This document shows, piece after piece, positions 53,070 through 63,051 of a stretch of 64,000 nt of DNA; positions within the stretch are counted from its first letter, which is position 1; every line of letters starts with the position of its first letter. The notes below the pieces were generated by a model. It saw nothing but the letters and a program-made list of their open reading frames with translations, was not told the origin of the DNA and did no database searches. This DNA is from Arthrobacter castelli DSM 16402 (GTDB taxonomy: Bacteria; Actinomycetota; Actinomycetes; Actinomycetales; Micrococcaceae): the NCBI RefSeq assembly GCF_000430705.1, contig NZ_AUMN01000001.1:124001-188000 (forward strand), given 5' to 3'. The position numbers were made by a program, and so were the translations under genes.

Positions 53070-54056
53070 ATGAGCTCCGCACCGGATGAGAATTCAACGA
53101 AGAATCTGACGTCGGCTCCGATCGGCATCTTTGATTCAGGGGTGGGTGGCCTGACCGTCGCCCGCGCTGTGATTGACCAGCTTCCCAATGAGTCGATCCT
53201 GTACGTCGGCGATACCGCCAACGGGCCTTACGGCCCGCTGCCCATCGCCCAGGTACGCGCCAACGCTTTGGGCGTGATGGACGAGTTGGTTGATTCGGGG
53301 GTCAAACTGCTGGTGATCGCGTGCAACTCCGCGTCGGCGGCCGTGTTGCGCGATGCCCGGGAACGCTACACCGCCCGGTATGGCATCCCGGTGGTTGAGG
53401 TTATCCAGCCAGCCGTGCGCCGCGCCGTCGCCTCCACCCGCAGCGGGCAGGTCGGCGTGATCGGAACCGCCGCGACCGTCAGCTCCAGAGCTTACGAGGA
53501 CGCATTCGCCGCCGCGCCCCAGCTGGGCATTACCTCAGCGGCGTGCCCGGACTTCGTGAGGTTTGTCGAGGCCGGTGTCACCGCCGGAGACGAAGTGGTT
53601 GCCACCGCCGAAGAGTACCTGCAGCCGTTGCAGCAGTCCGGCGTCGACACCTTGATTCTTGGCTGCACCCACTATCCGCTGCTCACCGGAGTCATTTCGC
53701 TGGTGATGGGCGACGGCGTCACGCTGGTCTCCAGTGCCGAGGAAACCGCCAAGGACGTCTACCGCGCGTTGACCACCCACAACCTGCTGCGCACCGAAGA
53801 CTCCCCGCCGTCGCACACCTTCATGGCAACCGGACGCGGCACCCAGTTCGAGGAATTGGCCCGGCGGTTCCTGGGACCGGAGGTGCTCAGCGTGCAGCAC
53901 GTCGATCATGTCTCGGCCCAGTATCCGACCGGGAGCCTGGCCAGGATCACTCCGGAGATGATTGCCGCGGCGCAGGCCGGCGCCTCCCGGACAGCCGGCG
54001 ACGGCGCCAAGCGGCCGGCGCGTGTCCCGGCAGGAGGGGGCAGCGAATGGAACTGA
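53070..54056 (+). CDS. murI: Glutamate racemase
   Basis: A 328-residue enzyme supplying D-glutamate for peptidoglycan. The two catalytic cysteines are C85 (I-A-C-N-S-A-S-A) and C199 (L-G-C-T-H-Y-P-L). The N-terminal F-D-S-G-V-G-G-L-T is typical. The last 25 residues are a basic extension and overlap the next gene by 10 bp. Confidence 0.96.
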   Translation: MSSAPDENSTKNLTSAPIGIFDSGVGGLTVARAVIDQLPNESILYVGDTANGPYGPLPIAQVRANALGVMDELVDSGVKLLVIACNSASAAVLRDARERYTARYGIPVVEVIQPAVRRAVASTRSGQVGVIGTAATVSSRAYEDAFAAAPQLGITSAACPDFVRFVEAGVTAGDEVVATAEEYLQPLQQSGVDTLILGCTHYPLLTGVISLVMGDGVTLVSSAEETAKDVYRALTTHNLLRTEDSPPSHTFMATGRGTQFEELARRFLGPEVLSVQHVDHVSAQYPTGSLARITPEMIAAAQAGASRTAGDGAKRPARVPAGGGSEWN

Positions 54057-54829
54057 CGATTATTGGATGTACAGGTTCCTTCCCCGGGCCGAACTCGCCG
54101 GCGTCGTGCTACCTGTTGACCGCCGACGACGCCGACGGGCGCACCTGGCGCGTGTTGCTCGACCTGGGCAGCGGGGCGCTGGGGACCCTGCAGCAGCACA
54201 TCGACCTGACCCAGATCGATGCCGTGCTGCTGACACACCTGCATGCGGACCATTGCCTGGACCTGTGCGGGCTGCACGTGGCGATCAAGTGGTGCCCCTC
54301 CGGTTGGCCGGTACCCCGGATCCCGGTCTACGGCCCGCAAGGCACCAACGAGCGGATGGCCCTGGCCTACGGGCTGGAGTCGGACCCCGGGATGACCGGC
54401 GAGTTCGACTTCGCGGCCTGGCAGACCGGTCGACCGGTCCAGGTCGGGCCGTTCACTGTGACACCGTCCCCGGCGAACCACCCGACCGATGAGGCCTACG
54501 CCCTGCGGGTGCAGACAACCGACGACGACGGCACGCACACGCTGGCCTACTCCGGAGACACCGATTCCTGCCCCGGGTTGGTGGAGGCTGCCGGCTCGGC
54601 GGATCTCTTCCTGTGCGAAGCGGCCTTCCACGAAGGCCGGGACGAGGTGCGCGACGTGCACCTCACCGGGCGCCGCGCAGGAGAGGCGGCTGCCGAAGCC
54701 AACGCGGCGCGGCTGGTGCTGACCCACCTGCCGATTTGGAACGACCCGGAACGTTCGGCTGCCGAGGCCCGCGAAGTCTTCTCCGGCGAGCTGGAAGTCG
54801 TCGTCCCGGGCGCCACCTACAAGGTCTGA
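54047..54829 (+). CDS. Metallo-beta-lactamase-fold hydrolase (RNase Z-like)
   Basis: A 260-residue MBL protein. The zinc motif [10 protein letters not shown] (H-x-H-x-D-H) is intact, and L-A-Y-S-G-D-T-D and L-T-H-L-P supply the other ligands. It is of the small RNase Z/elaC-like type but lacks the extended exosite arm of tRNase Z, so the substrate is uncertain. It lies between murI and rph in a conserved actinobacterial cluster, which hints at RNA metabolism. It overlaps murI by 10 bp. Confidence 0.85.
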   Translation: MELTIIGCTGSFPGPNSPASCYLLTADDADGRTWRVLLDLGSGALGTLQQHIDLTQIDAVLLTHLHADHCLDLCGLHVAIKWCPSGWPVPRIPVYGPQGTNERMALAYGLESDPGMTGEFDFAAWQTGRPVQVGPFTVTPSPANHPTDEAYALRVQTTDDDGTHTLAYSGDTDSCPGLVEAAGSADLFLCEAAFHEGRDEVRDVHLTGRRAGEAAAEANAARLVLTHLPIWNDPERSAAEAREVFSGELEVVVPGATYKV

Positions 54830-54959
54830 GGCCGCAGCACAGCAACATGGCGGGCCGTGGCGGCGCAGCGAAGGGCCGTGGGCAGCCTCACGCCCCAATC
54901 GGGCACGCGCGCCGGTTTGTATCGGCCGCCATTGACGCGGCGGGCGATAGGGTGGAGGC

Positions 54960-55703
54960 ATGACAGACACCCGCGCAGATGGCCGCACTCCAGAGACGCT
55001 ACGACCGATTAACATCACCCGCGGGTGGTCCAAGCAGGCCGAGGGATCGGCACTGATTGAATTCGGCCAGACCAACGTGCTCTGCACCGCCTCGCTGACC
55101 CCCGGAGTGCCGCGTTGGCTGAAGGGCGAAGGCCGCGGATGGGTCACCGCCGAGTACGCCATGCTGCCGCGCGCCACCAACACCCGCTCGGACCGGGAAT
55201 CGGTCAAAGGCAAGATCGGCGGCCGCACCCACGAAATCTCCCGGCTGATCGGCCGGTCGCTGCGTTCGATCGTGAACATGAAGTCGCTGGGGGAAAACAC
55301 CATCGTGCTGGACTGCGATGTACTGCAGGCCGACGGCGGCACCCGGACCGCGGCGATCACCGGAGCCTACGTCGCGCTCGCCGAGGCCATCCGCTATGGC
55401 CAAAGCCGCAAGATGATCAGTGCCGGCAACCCGCTGGTCGACACCGTGTCGGCGGTCAGCGTTGGCATTATCGATGGCGTCCCGATGCTGGACCTGCCGT
55501 ACGAGGAAGACGTGCGGGCCGAGACGGACATGAACGTGGTGGTCACAGGCGCCGGTAAGTTTATCGAGGTGCAGGGCACCGCCGAAGGTGCACCATTCGA
55601 CAGGGATGAACTGAACGCGCTGCTCGACCTTGCCGTACAGGGCACGGCCGAATTGGCTCAAATCCAGCGGACCACACTGGCAGAGGAGATCACCCGTGAC
55701 TGA
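54960..55703 (+). CDS. rph: Ribonuclease PH
   Basis: A 247-residue phosphorolytic 3' exoribonuclease trimming tRNA 3' ends. The family core is present ([10 protein letters not shown][16 protein letters not shown], [12 protein letters not shown]). TAGGGT lies six bases before the ATG, suggesting a leaderless transcript. It overlaps rdgB by 8 bp. Confidence 0.96.
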   Translation: MTDTRADGRTPETLRPINITRGWSKQAEGSALIEFGQTNVLCTASLTPGVPRWLKGEGRGWVTAEYAMLPRATNTRSDRESVKGKIGGRTHEISRLIGRSLRSIVNMKSLGENTIVLDCDVLQADGGTRTAAITGAYVALAEAIRYGQSRKMISAGNPLVDTVSAVSVGIIDGVPMLDLPYEEDVRAETDMNVVVTGAGKFIEVQGTAEGAPFDRDELNALLDLAVQGTAELAQIQRTTLAEEITRD

Positions 55704-56409
55704 ACAGGCACATGCCGCCGCAGAGACCGGCGGAAGCGGGCACCCGGACGAATACCAGCCACGACCGCGCTTGGTGCTGGCCACCCGGAACCAGGGCAAA
55801 CTCGCCGAACTGCGTGACCTGTTGCGCGGACAGGTGACCGGGCTCGACGTCGACACCCAGGTCATCGACGCGGCAACGGCAGGGGCACCCGACGTCGTCG
55901 AATCCGAAGTCACCTTCGCCGGCAATGCGCGGCTGAAGGCGCTCGCCGTGGCGGAAGCGACCGGCGTGGCCGCTATCGCCGACGATTCCGGACTCGCCGT
56001 CGACGTGCTCGGCGGTGCCCCTGGCATCTTTTCCGCACGCTGGTCGGGCGCCCATGGCGACGACGCCGCCAACCTGAAGCTGCTGCTGGACCAATTGGCC
56101 GACGTCGGCGCTGAACACCGTTCCGCCGCCTTCGTCTGTGCGGCAGTGCTCGCGGTGCCCGGCGCCGGAGAGCGCCCGGCCTCCGCCGTCGTCGAAGAAG
56201 GACGGCTGCCGGGGACATTGCTGACCGAGCCGCGCGGCGAGGGCGGATTCGGCTACGACCCGATCCTGCAGCCCGAGGGCGAGGAGCGCAGCTGCGCGGA
56301 ATTGAGCAGCGAGGAAAAGAACGCCATCAGCCACCGCGGCCAGGCGTTCAGAGCGCTGCTGCCTTCCATCGTTAAGGCGCTGGCCGGCGGACGGCGCGAT
56401 GCGGAGTAA
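55696..56409 (+). CDS. rdgB: Non-canonical purine NTP pyrophosphatase (RdgB/HAM1)
   Basis: A 237-residue enzyme hydrolysing dITP/XTP to prevent their incorporation. Motifs: [11 protein letters not shown], the N-A-R-L-K-A-L-A segment, [15 protein letters not shown] and F-G-Y-D-P-I. A 25-residue polar N-terminal extension precedes the core. The GTG at 55696 overlaps rph. Confidence 0.95.
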   Translation: MTEQAHAAAETGGSGHPDEYQPRPRLVLATRNQGKLAELRDLLRGQVTGLDVDTQVIDAATAGAPDVVESEVTFAGNARLKALAVAEATGVAAIADDSGLAVDVLGGAPGIFSARWSGAHGDDAANLKLLLDQLADVGAEHRSAAFVCAAVLAVPGAGERPASAVVEEGRLPGTLLTEPRGEGGFGYDPILQPEGEERSCAELSSEEKNAISHRGQAFRALLPSIVKALAGGRRDAE

Positions 56410-56440
56410 TCGATCGGTGTAGGGCAGACTTAAGACCAAT

Positions 56441-57127
56441 ATGACGAATACGATTGCGGCCGCTCAGACGTCCGACCCCGCCGCGAACCTGTCCGGGATC
56501 GCCGGGTGGGCGGTCGATCTGATGGAAGCCATCGGTGCGCCCGGCGCGGGGCTGGCCATCGCCCTGGAGAACCTGTTTCCGCCGCTGCCCAGCGAAATCA
56601 TCCTCCCGCTGGCAGGCTTTACCGCCAGCCGGGGCAATTTCAGCCTGTTTGAAGCCATTTTCTGGACCACCCTCGGCTCGATCGTCGGTGCCCTGGCGCT
56701 GTACGGGGTGGGGGCTGCACTGGGCCGGCGCCGCATGCGGGTGCTGGTGGGCAAGGTGCCGCTGGTCGACATCGACGACATCGACCGGGTGGAGGCATGG
56801 TTTGCCCGGCATGGCTACAAGGCGGTGTTCTTCGGGCGGATGATCCCGCTGTTCCGCTCGCTGATCTCGGTACCGGCCGGCATTGAACGAATGCCGCTGG
56901 GCATATTCATGCTGCTGACGACGGCGGGAAGCCTGATCTGGAACGTCATCTTCGTACTGGCGGGCTTCTATCTCGGTGAGAATTGGCACATCGTGGAGCA
57001 ATACTCCGGGGTGTTCAAGAAGATCGTGATCGTCGCCGTCGTGCTTTTTGTGGTGTATTGGTTGGCGTCGAAGACCGTGAAGTACCGGAAGAACCGTGCC
57101 GGACGGACCGACGGCCCGCCGTCGTAA
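56441..57127 (+). CDS. DedA family membrane protein
   Basis: A 228-residue SNARE-associated/DedA protein with the hallmark E-N-L-F-P-P-L-P-S-E-I-I-L-P near residue 45 and F-G-R-M-I-P-L-F-R-S-L-I-S-V-P-A-G mid-protein. Members act as lipid scramblases or carrier-lipid recyclers, including undecaprenyl phosphate flippases, which would fit the cell-wall genes nearby. The ATG at 56441 starts four bases after TAAGAC. Confidence 0.92.
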   Translation: MTNTIAAAQTSDPAANLSGIAGWAVDLMEAIGAPGAGLAIALENLFPPLPSEIILPLAGFTASRGNFSLFEAIFWTTLGSIVGALALYGVGAALGRRRMRVLVGKVPLVDIDDIDRVEAWFARHGYKAVFFGRMIPLFRSLISVPAGIERMPLGIFMLLTTAGSLIWNVIFVLAGFYLGENWHIVEQYSGVFKKIVIVAVVLFVVYWLASKTVKYRKNRAGRTDGPPS

Positions 57128-57168
57128 ATAACCGTGAGCCATGCGCTCCCGGTAGTAACCTTGTGGGC

Positions 57169-58170
57169 GTGCCACTGGACTTCACCGCGATCGACTTCGA
57201 AACTGCCAATGGATTTCGCGGCTCTCCGTGCGCGGTGGGGTTGAGCAAAGTCCGGGGCGGGCGGATTGTCGAGGAGGCCTCCTGGTTGATGCGGCCTCCG
57301 GCCGGGCATGACCATTTCGACCCCCGCAATGTTCGTATCCACGGCATCGAAGAGCACATGGTGGCCCACGAACCGCGTTTCGCGGATCTCTTCGACCAGA
57401 TCGGCGGGTTCATCGGTTCAGATCCGCTGGTGGCCCACAACGCCGCGTTCGATATGGGCGTGATCCGTTCAGCACTGGAAGTCTCCGAACTGGCCGGGCC
57501 TGCCTACGAGTACGCTTGTACAGTCATTCTGTCCCGCCGCAGCTACAGCCTGGTGTCGCATTCGCTGCCCTTTGCCGCGGAAGCCGCCGGCGTGCCGCTG
57601 ATCAACCATCACGACGCCGTCGAGGATGCCAGGGCCTGCGCCGGCATCATGATTGACGTGGCGGCCCGGAACGAGGCCTCAAGCCTCCATGGCCTGTATG
57701 CAACACTCGGGCTGCAGCTCCCCGCGTCGGAGGCCTATATCCCCGGCGTGGTGCCGCTGTCCAAGCACACCCGCACGGCGGCCGAACGGCTGGCCAATGG
57801 AACGGCCCTCAATGGCTGGGTGAGCTGGCCCACCGAAGGCGACAATCCGCCGCCTAATCCGGACGCCGAGAGCACCCATCCATTGTTTGGCCAGACGGTC
57901 GTCTTTACCGGCAACCTGGGCATGAGCCGGCCCGAAGCGAAGCAGCGGGCGGCCGAACTCGGGGCGCAGCCGGCCAGCCGAGTGACCCGCGGGACGACGG
58001 TGCTGGTGGTTGGTGACGGATTCGTCGCCGATGATTTGGTCTCCGGACGAGTGACCGCGAAGGCCGGGCGGGTGATGGAACTGCATCAGCGCGGACAGCA
58101 GATCGAGGTGTTGTCGGAGGCCGAGTTCCTCCAAATGACCGGTGGACGGTGGCCCGCCGCCGCGGTTTAA
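57169..58170 (+). CDS. DEDDh exonuclease with C-terminal BRCT domain
   Basis: A 333-residue protein. The N-terminal DnaQ-like 3'-5' exonuclease fold shows D9-F-E11 (motif I), H-N-A-A-F-D (motif II) and H-H-D-A-V-E-D-A (motif III, DEDDh type). A linker of about 50 residues leads to a BRCT domain (L-F-G-Q-T-V-V-F-T-G-N-L). This architecture is common in actinobacterial DNA-repair or replication-associated exonucleases. GTG 57169 begins V-P-L-D-F-T-A-I-D-F-E; TAACCT seven bases earlier suggests leaderless transcription. Confidence 0.9.
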   Translation: MPLDFTAIDFETANGFRGSPCAVGLSKVRGGRIVEEASWLMRPPAGHDHFDPRNVRIHGIEEHMVAHEPRFADLFDQIGGFIGSDPLVAHNAAFDMGVIRSALEVSELAGPAYEYACTVILSRRSYSLVSHSLPFAAEAAGVPLINHHDAVEDARACAGIMIDVAARNEASSLHGLYATLGLQLPASEAYIPGVVPLSKHTRTAAERLANGTALNGWVSWPTEGDNPPPNPDAESTHPLFGQTVVFTGNLGMSRPEAKQRAAELGAQPASRVTRGTTVLVVGDGFVADDLVSGRVTAKAGRVMELHQRGQQIEVLSEAEFLQMTGGRWPAAAV

Positions 58171-58219
58171 ACACGGCGATTGTTCGGAACAGAGGGGGCG
58201 AACCGGTGCGTCGCCGGGC

Positions 58220-59743
58220 TCAGAAGTTTGTCTGCCGCGCCGCGTGGTCGACGTCGGAGAACAGCTCTTCGAAACGGTTCTCGATATCCGAGGCACGGCG
58301 TTGCTCTTCGGCGTGTAGCAGACCGTACGTGAAGGTGCTCTCGCCGGCGGCGTCCGCTTCCTTCGCCAGGCCGACCAGTTGCGGCATGGTCACCAGAGCA
58401 TCCTGCCGCACGCCGAGAATTGAGGCCATCCGTTTCGCGGGCTTGGCCACTGCCTTAGCTTCCCTGCCCCACACCGGCTGCAGGGTCTCCGCGGCGTATC
58501 GAAGCCGCTTGGCGGTCCGGCGGGCGGCATGGATGGCACTGTCCCGCTGCGCCGGATCGTCACTGCTCCGGACACGGCGGACGCGCTTGCGGAGCCGCTT
58601 CAGGTCCTTGCGCAGGCACCGCGGCAGCACATCCCTCGCATCGTCTTCGGCGCGGGCGGTCCACGGCGGCTCGGCGGCCAGCCGGTCGAGATCCTCCCGC
58701 AGCGCGAAGTACCGCTCGGAGGCGAGGGCCTCCCGGGCCCGGGCATGGGCGGCCTTGCGAAGCGGAGTATGAGTACGCTCGATGCGGCGGCGCACCGGAC
58801 CCATCACCAGGGAAGGAGCCACGTCGTCGGCCAGTCCCCGGAGCCGGTCGTGGGCGACGTCGAGGTCGCGGGCCTCGGCCAGCGCGTGAGCCAGCCAGCG
58901 CAGTTCGGCCCGGATCGGTTCGGTCACTTCCCGATCAAGTACCGGCCGGAACGTCCCCAGTGCTCCCCGCAACCGGCGGCACGCCAGCCGCGCCTTGTGC
59001 ACGCCCTCGGGCTTCCCGCGCCGGATCTCGCTGTCCCGCCGACCGAGTTCGGTCACTTGCCCGGCGATCCTTGCGTGCACCAAAAGCCGCGCCGGTTTGC
59101 GCCTTTTCGGCTGCGGAAGCACCGGATGCGGCGGCATCGGTACGCCAAGTAAGTGCTCCAGCCGGCTTTCGTATTCGCTGCCATTGTTGCCGCCATCGCC
59201 GCCGGCAGCTGCCAGCAGCTTGTCGGCGGCGGCAAGGAGCTTCGGATTCCCACCGACGAGCTCGAAGTGCCATTCGCTCCAGCAGACCGGCTCCGTTGCG
59301 TCTTCCGCGAGTCGAACACCCTCGATGTCGGCGTCGGCGAAGCGTGCCAGCACGGTGCCGTGCTGGTCGAGCAGGTTGAGGTCCGTGCGCCGTGTGGTGA
59401 GCGTGGCAACTGCCCCGAGCGTAGTCCCGCGTGTCCAGCCCGTCACGGCCTCACGCATCGGCTTCGGCGGCAACTTCCGCGCCCGGGACAGCGGAAGCCT
59501 CACCTCGTCGTGGGCGCTGCCGGCCGGCAGGTGGAGGCGCCATCCTTCGTCGTCGCCGCCTGCGAGCCGCCGCAGCGTCACCCCTGCCCGCGGCAGTGCC
59601 GAGTCCGGAGTGTCGAAGTAGGCCTCGGTCAACTCGACATCCCCGGCCACCATCGCCCGGGCAACACCTTCCAGCCCAGTCAGGTCAGGCCGCGTGGCTT
59701 CATCAGGTGGTGTATAGCTACGCTGCATCTCGATGTCGGCCAT
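58220..59743 (-). CDS. CYTH-CHAD domain protein
   Basis: A 507-residue two-domain protein. The N-terminal 190 residues form a triphosphate tunnel (CYTH) fold, but the canonical E-x-E-x-K opening is replaced by M-A-D-I-E-M-Q-R. The C-terminal 280 residues are a CHAD helical bundle rich in His and Arg (V-H-K-A-R-L-A-C-R-R-L-R, A-I-H-A-A-R-R-T-A-K-R-L-R) that binds polyphosphate. The ATG at 59743, preceded by AGGGTGAG on the minus strand, gives this start; a longer open frame to 59944 lacks homology. The weak CYTH motif suggests polyphosphate binding rather than hydrolysis (inference). Confidence 0.88.
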   Translation of the reverse strand: MADIEMQRSYTPPDEATRPDLTGLEGVARAMVAGDVELTEAYFDTPDSALPRAGVTLRRLAGGDDEGWRLHLPAGSAHDEVRLPLSRARKLPPKPMREAVTGWTRGTTLGAVATLTTRRTDLNLLDQHGTVLARFADADIEGVRLAEDATEPVCWSEWHFELVGGNPKLLAAADKLLAAAGGDGGNNGSEYESRLEHLLGVPMPPHPVLPQPKRRKPARLLVHARIAGQVTELGRRDSEIRRGKPEGVHKARLACRRLRGALGTFRPVLDREVTEPIRAELRWLAHALAEARDLDVAHDRLRGLADDVAPSLVMGPVRRRIERTHTPLRKAAHARAREALASERYFALREDLDRLAAEPPWTARAEDDARDVLPRCLRKDLKRLRKRVRRVRSSDDPAQRDSAIHAARRTAKRLRYAAETLQPVWGREAKAVAKPAKRMASILGVRQDALVTMPQLVGLAKEADAAGESTFTYGLLHAEEQRRASDIENRFEELFSDVDHAARQTNF

Positions 59744-59807
59744 CTCACCCTTTTTAGCAGGTTGGGGTGAACAAGCACCGGGCCGCGGCACCGCGTAACG
59801 TCGTAGC

Positions 59808-60701
59808 ATGGCACACGTCGAGCTCCCGTCGACCGCCCGTAACCGGCTCCTCGATCGATTCGGTACCGGCGCCCGGGCCTGGATCGACGACTTCCCCGCG
59901 ATCGTCAGCGAGCTCTGTCGAAAGTGGACACTCGAGCCACACACCGTTCACACGGGCGGAACGGGTGCCATTATCGAGTGCGCCGCGCGCGTGGACGGAA
60001 CACGGTACGCGCTCAAGCTCTCGCCCGAGCGCACGGTGACGGAGGAAGAAGCCGCCGCGCTGACATATTGGGCACACGCGCACACGGTGGTCGATCTGGT
60101 GGACACGGACACCACCCGCAGCGCGCTCTTGCTCGAGTGGCTTCCCGACGCCTCCACGCTGACCCTCGACACCGGCGTCGACGTGGAGGTCACAGGCCTC
60201 ATCGCTGATCTCTTCGGACGGCAGCGAGTACCGCCGTCCAATGTTCCCTCCGGCCGTGAGCGCGTGGACTTTGTATTCGAGTTGTGGGACCGGCGCCGAC
60301 GGGCTCTCGCGGATCCGCCGATCAGCACGGAAGTGTGGCACCGATGCCACACGGCTGCCCGCGACATGGCAGGCGACGGCGATTCACTTCTCCACGGCGA
60401 CCTTCACCCGGGGAACATTCTGCGGGTGGGCGATGGGCGAGGGATCGTGGCCATCGACCCACGCCCCTGCATCGGCGATCCGGCGATGGATCTCGTCGAT
60501 CTCGCCATGACCGGAACGACCAGTGAAACCCAGATCCGCAGCCGATGCCGGCAGTTGGCCGGGATTGCCGATCCGATAGACGCAGATCGGATATGGTCCT
60601 GGTGCCGCAGCTTCGCGCCGCTGATGGCAGTCTCACTCGCCCGTCGCGACATCGGGACGGACGCTGTCGCCCTGATGCGCAACCTCGCCACTGTCCGCTG
60701 A
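59808..60701 (+). CDS. Aminoglycoside/hydroxyurea phosphotransferase-like kinase
   Basis: A 297-residue protein-kinase-like-fold enzyme. ATP-binding K70 (Y-A-L-K-L) and the catalytic loop L-L-H-G-D-L-H-P-G-N-I (D198) are visible. The metal-binding loop A-I-D-P-R-P-C-I-G-D follows. The pattern matches the streptomycin 6-kinase/hydroxyurea kinase family; whether it confers resistance cannot be told. TAACGT lies six bases before the ATG, again consistent with a leaderless start. It diverges from CYTH-CHAD. Confidence 0.85.
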   Translation: MAHVELPSTARNRLLDRFGTGARAWIDDFPAIVSELCRKWTLEPHTVHTGGTGAIIECAARVDGTRYALKLSPERTVTEEEAAALTYWAHAHTVVDLVDTDTTRSALLLEWLPDASTLTLDTGVDVEVTGLIADLFGRQRVPPSNVPSGRERVDFVFELWDRRRRALADPPISTEVWHRCHTAARDMAGDGDSLLHGDLHPGNILRVGDGRGIVAIDPRPCIGDPAMDLVDLAMTGTTSETQIRSRCRQLAGIADPIDADRIWSWCRSFAPLMAVSLARRDIGTDAVALMRNLATVR

Positions 60702-60813
60702 GCGGGGGCGTGCAGGTAGAGACCGAAATGCGGAGCGCGGCCCTCAACCGGGGCGAACGGTATGATTCCAGAACGAAGGACAATCCTCCGCCAACGAGCA
60801 AAGGGGCAAGGTT

Positions 60814-61641
60814 GTGGCGAATGTTTCTTCAACCGTCACTTCATATCGCCAACTCCTAGACTGGGAGGAGGGCGAACCACGAAGGAGGGCTTGGACCGAC
60901 GTATACGAGGCCTCTCACCCGGAAATCTTCGCGAAATACTATGAGGGCTGGGGTGACCCGGAATTCCGGCACGATGCCGCAGATTCAGTTGCCGGACTAG
61001 CCCCAAAGGTCTCGCGCCGGGAAATGAGGGCTCGGGCGCTTGTCAGTGCTGCCGGGCAGAATTTTGTCGACGTGGGGCTATTTGCTGAACCAGACATCCC
61101 CACAGTGCTCCTCGTCGGTGGACATACCTCAAATGGCTGGGTGGCTGAATTCAACGGGCAGGCAACGCTGTTTTTGGCTCTGGAGATGCTCGGGCCGGCA
61201 CCGTACGACGACATACTCGTGGTCCACGAATCTCTCCATGTTGCCCATGCCCAATATTCCATGCCGCAGTGGCCGGCCACAGTAGCCGCCAATCTATTTT
61301 TGGAAGGACTCGCTGTCGCCATGTCCCGGAGGCTGCGACCGGGGTTAATGGATTCTGCCTACCTCTGGTTCGGCAACTCGAATTCGAGATGGGTCGCAGA
61401 CTGCCAGGGCGAGGAGCACCGCATCCGCGCGTATGTACTGGACGATCTGGAAAGCACCTCTGCTGAAAAGCGCCAGTCCTATTTCAGCATCTCCAATGAA
61501 TCCACCCTTCCGAGCCGCTGTGGATACTGGTTGGGGGACAAAATAATTACTGATCTCATCGATGATGGAACTGATCCAAAGGACCTTCTGCAATGGGGGT
61601 ACGAGGAGACCCTGGTGTTTCTCCAAGACTGCTTGCTGTGA
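60814..61641 (+). CDS. DUF2268-like zinc metalloprotease
   Basis: A 275-residue protein with a gluzincin-type active site H138-E-S-L-H142 (LVVHESLHVAHAQ) and a downstream Glu164 (LFLEGLAVAM). This is the arrangement of the DUF2268 predicted Zn-proteases. There is no signal peptide, so it should be cytoplasmic. The base composition is lower in G+C than the surrounding genes, which suggests transfer. The start is GTG at 60814. The physiological substrate is unknown. Confidence 0.78.
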   Translation: MANVSSTVTSYRQLLDWEEGEPRRRAWTDVYEASHPEIFAKYYEGWGDPEFRHDAADSVAGLAPKVSRREMRARALVSAAGQNFVDVGLFAEPDIPTVLLVGGHTSNGWVAEFNGQATLFLALEMLGPAPYDDILVVHESLHVAHAQYSMPQWPATVAANLFLEGLAVAMSRRLRPGLMDSAYLWFGNSNSRWVADCQGEEHRIRAYVLDDLESTSAEKRQSYFSISNESTLPSRCGYWLGDKIITDLIDDGTDPKDLLQWGYEETLVFLQDCLL

Positions 61642-61833
61642 ATGACCCGTTCCGGAGTCCCGGCCATTTGGTGGCTCTCGCAGCAGTATGGCCAAGGCTG
61701 GAATGGAGCAAAGCGTCCTATCACCACGGCGCCTTGCACCATGTCGCGGTGTTGGGAAAATCAGCCGTCATCCGTGTCGCGTTCAATGTTTGCAGCCAGC
61801 CCAGCGGGGCGTCTCGACTCCACCTATCGCTAT

Positions 61834-61861
61834 AAGTACAAGTGTACATTTGTGCTATAGT
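61834..61861 (+). promoter_or_regulatory. Promoter and operator of the ArsR-type operon
   Basis: TATAGT (61856-61861) is a good -10. AAGTACA AG TGTACAT (61834-61849) is an imperfect inverted repeat just upstream, where the -35 should be. ArsR-type repressors bind such palindromes, so this is a likely autoregulatory site. Confidence 0.5.
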
Positions 61862-61887
61862 GGAGCGCAACCGACGACAGGACTGCA

Positions 61888-62223
61888 ATGGCATCCCAAT
61901 CTGCCCCCGATCCCGACCTGGCCTTCCGTGCGCTGGTGGATGCGAATCGGCGTGCGATTTTGAAGGCGATCCGGTCTGAGCCGTGCTCTGTGGGGTTCAT
62001 TGCCGGCGAGGTCGGTCTGTCGCAGCAAACGACATCACACCATCTGGGCGTGCTTCGTGACGCAGGCTTGGCGGTCGGGACCCGGGACGGGACGCGCCAT
62101 CTGTTCGCCGTCAAAACTGACGGGCTCGCTGCCGTCCGAAGCTATTTGGACGACTTTTGGCCTGCGAAATTGTCGGCGCTGAAATCGGCTGTCGAATCGC
62201 GTCAGGGGAGCGGCCGTGGCTGA
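61888..62223 (+). CDS. ArsR-family helix-turn-helix regulator
   Basis: A 111-residue winged-helix regulator. D-A-N-R-R-A-I-L-K-A-I and the recognition helix L-S-Q-Q-T-T-S-H-H-L-G-V-L-R-D-A-G-L-A are typical. There are no clustered cysteines, so it is not a metal sensor of the SmtB type. It is coupled by an 8-bp overlap to an SRPBCC protein, a widespread pairing whose ligand is unknown. Confidence 0.92.
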   Translation: MASQSAPDPDLAFRALVDANRRAILKAIRSEPCSVGFIAGEVGLSQQTTSHHLGVLRDAGLAVGTRDGTRHLFAVKTDGLAAVRSYLDDFWPAKLSALKSAVESRQGSGRG

Positions 62224-62650
62224 GTATGCGACATCGATCGAAATCGACGCGGAGCCAGCCACGGTTTTCGACTACCTGGTCACTGAGGCGGGCATGACGG
62301 GGTGGATGGGCCAGCATGCTGACCTCGACCCGCGTCCGGGCGGGGGTTTCGCCGTCGATATCGCCGGGTATGCGATCCGAGGCCAGTATCTTCACGTCGA
62401 ACGGCCCACTCGCGTGGTCGTCTCATGGGGCGTCGCAGGCAGCACCGGCCTGCCGTCCGGTACGTCCACGGTCGAGTTCACCCTCACGTCCACTGAAGGC
62501 GGCACCCGCGTCGACCTGCTCCATTCAGACCTTCCCGAGACCGAATTGGAAGGTCATGCGGATGGGTGGGTCCACTTTCTGGTCCGGTTGAGCGTTGCCG
62601 CACCAGGAGGCGACCCCGGACCAGACGATTGGCGCCCTATCGACGACTAA
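62216..62650 (+). CDS. SRPBCC (AHSA1-like) domain protein
   Basis: A 144-residue START-like protein. I-E-I-D-A-E-P-A-T-V-F-D-Y at the start and G-G-T-R-V-D-L-L-H in the C-terminal strand are family markers; the fold binds hydrophobic ligands. The GTG at 62216 overlaps the regulator gene, which it may accompany as a ligand-binding or effector partner. Confidence 0.88.
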   Translation: MAEYATSIEIDAEPATVFDYLVTEAGMTGWMGQHADLDPRPGGGFAVDIAGYAIRGQYLHVERPTRVVVSWGVAGSTGLPSGTSTVEFTLTSTEGGTRVDLLHSDLPETELEGHADGWVHFLVRLSVAAPGGDPGPDDWRPIDD

Positions 62651-62684
62651 GCCGGTCTAAACCAGCAATGTGAAGGAGTGAACC

Positions 62685-63044
62685 ATGGCACAGCGAACCG
62701 CTCTCGCGATCGTGCAGGACTACCACCGCGCTTGGACGGGCGGCGCCGTCGACCGGGCGATGGCGTGGGTGGCCGACGACATCGTCTGCCGCGCTCCGGG
62801 GGAAGACCTCACCGGCAAAGAGGCGTATCGCCGGTTTCTGGCAGGTTTCGCCCCCGCTCTGACCGGCCTGGCCGACATTGCGACCTTTGTCGATGGCGAC
62901 CGTGTTGCGCTGTTTTACTACCCGCAGACGGCCACGACCACCACGGCTGTCGCTGCTGAATGCTTCACAGTCCGGGACGAAAAGATCGTCGAGAACGTGC
63001 TGATTTTCGACCGGCTCTCCTATGGGCCGCCAAGTGACACCTGA
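62685..63044 (+). CDS. SnoaL/NTF2-like protein
   Basis: A 119-residue nuclear-transport-factor-2 fold protein (A-L-A-I-V-Q-D-Y-H-R-A-W-T-G at the start, then a cone-shaped pocket). The family includes polyketide cyclases and stress-related ligand binders; no catalytic residues can be assigned. AAGGAGTGA precedes the ATG. Confidence 0.82.
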   Translation: MAQRTALAIVQDYHRAWTGGAVDRAMAWVADDIVCRAPGEDLTGKEAYRRFLAGFAPALTGLADIATFVDGDRVALFYYPQTATTTTAVAAECFTVRDEKIVENVLIFDRLSYGPPSDT

Positions 63045-63051
63045 GCGGGGT

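Noticed and set aside
59744-59944. Extension of the CYTH-CHAD protein to 59944
   Set aside because: It would run into the promoter and coding region of the divergent kinase gene; ATG 59743 has a ribosome site.
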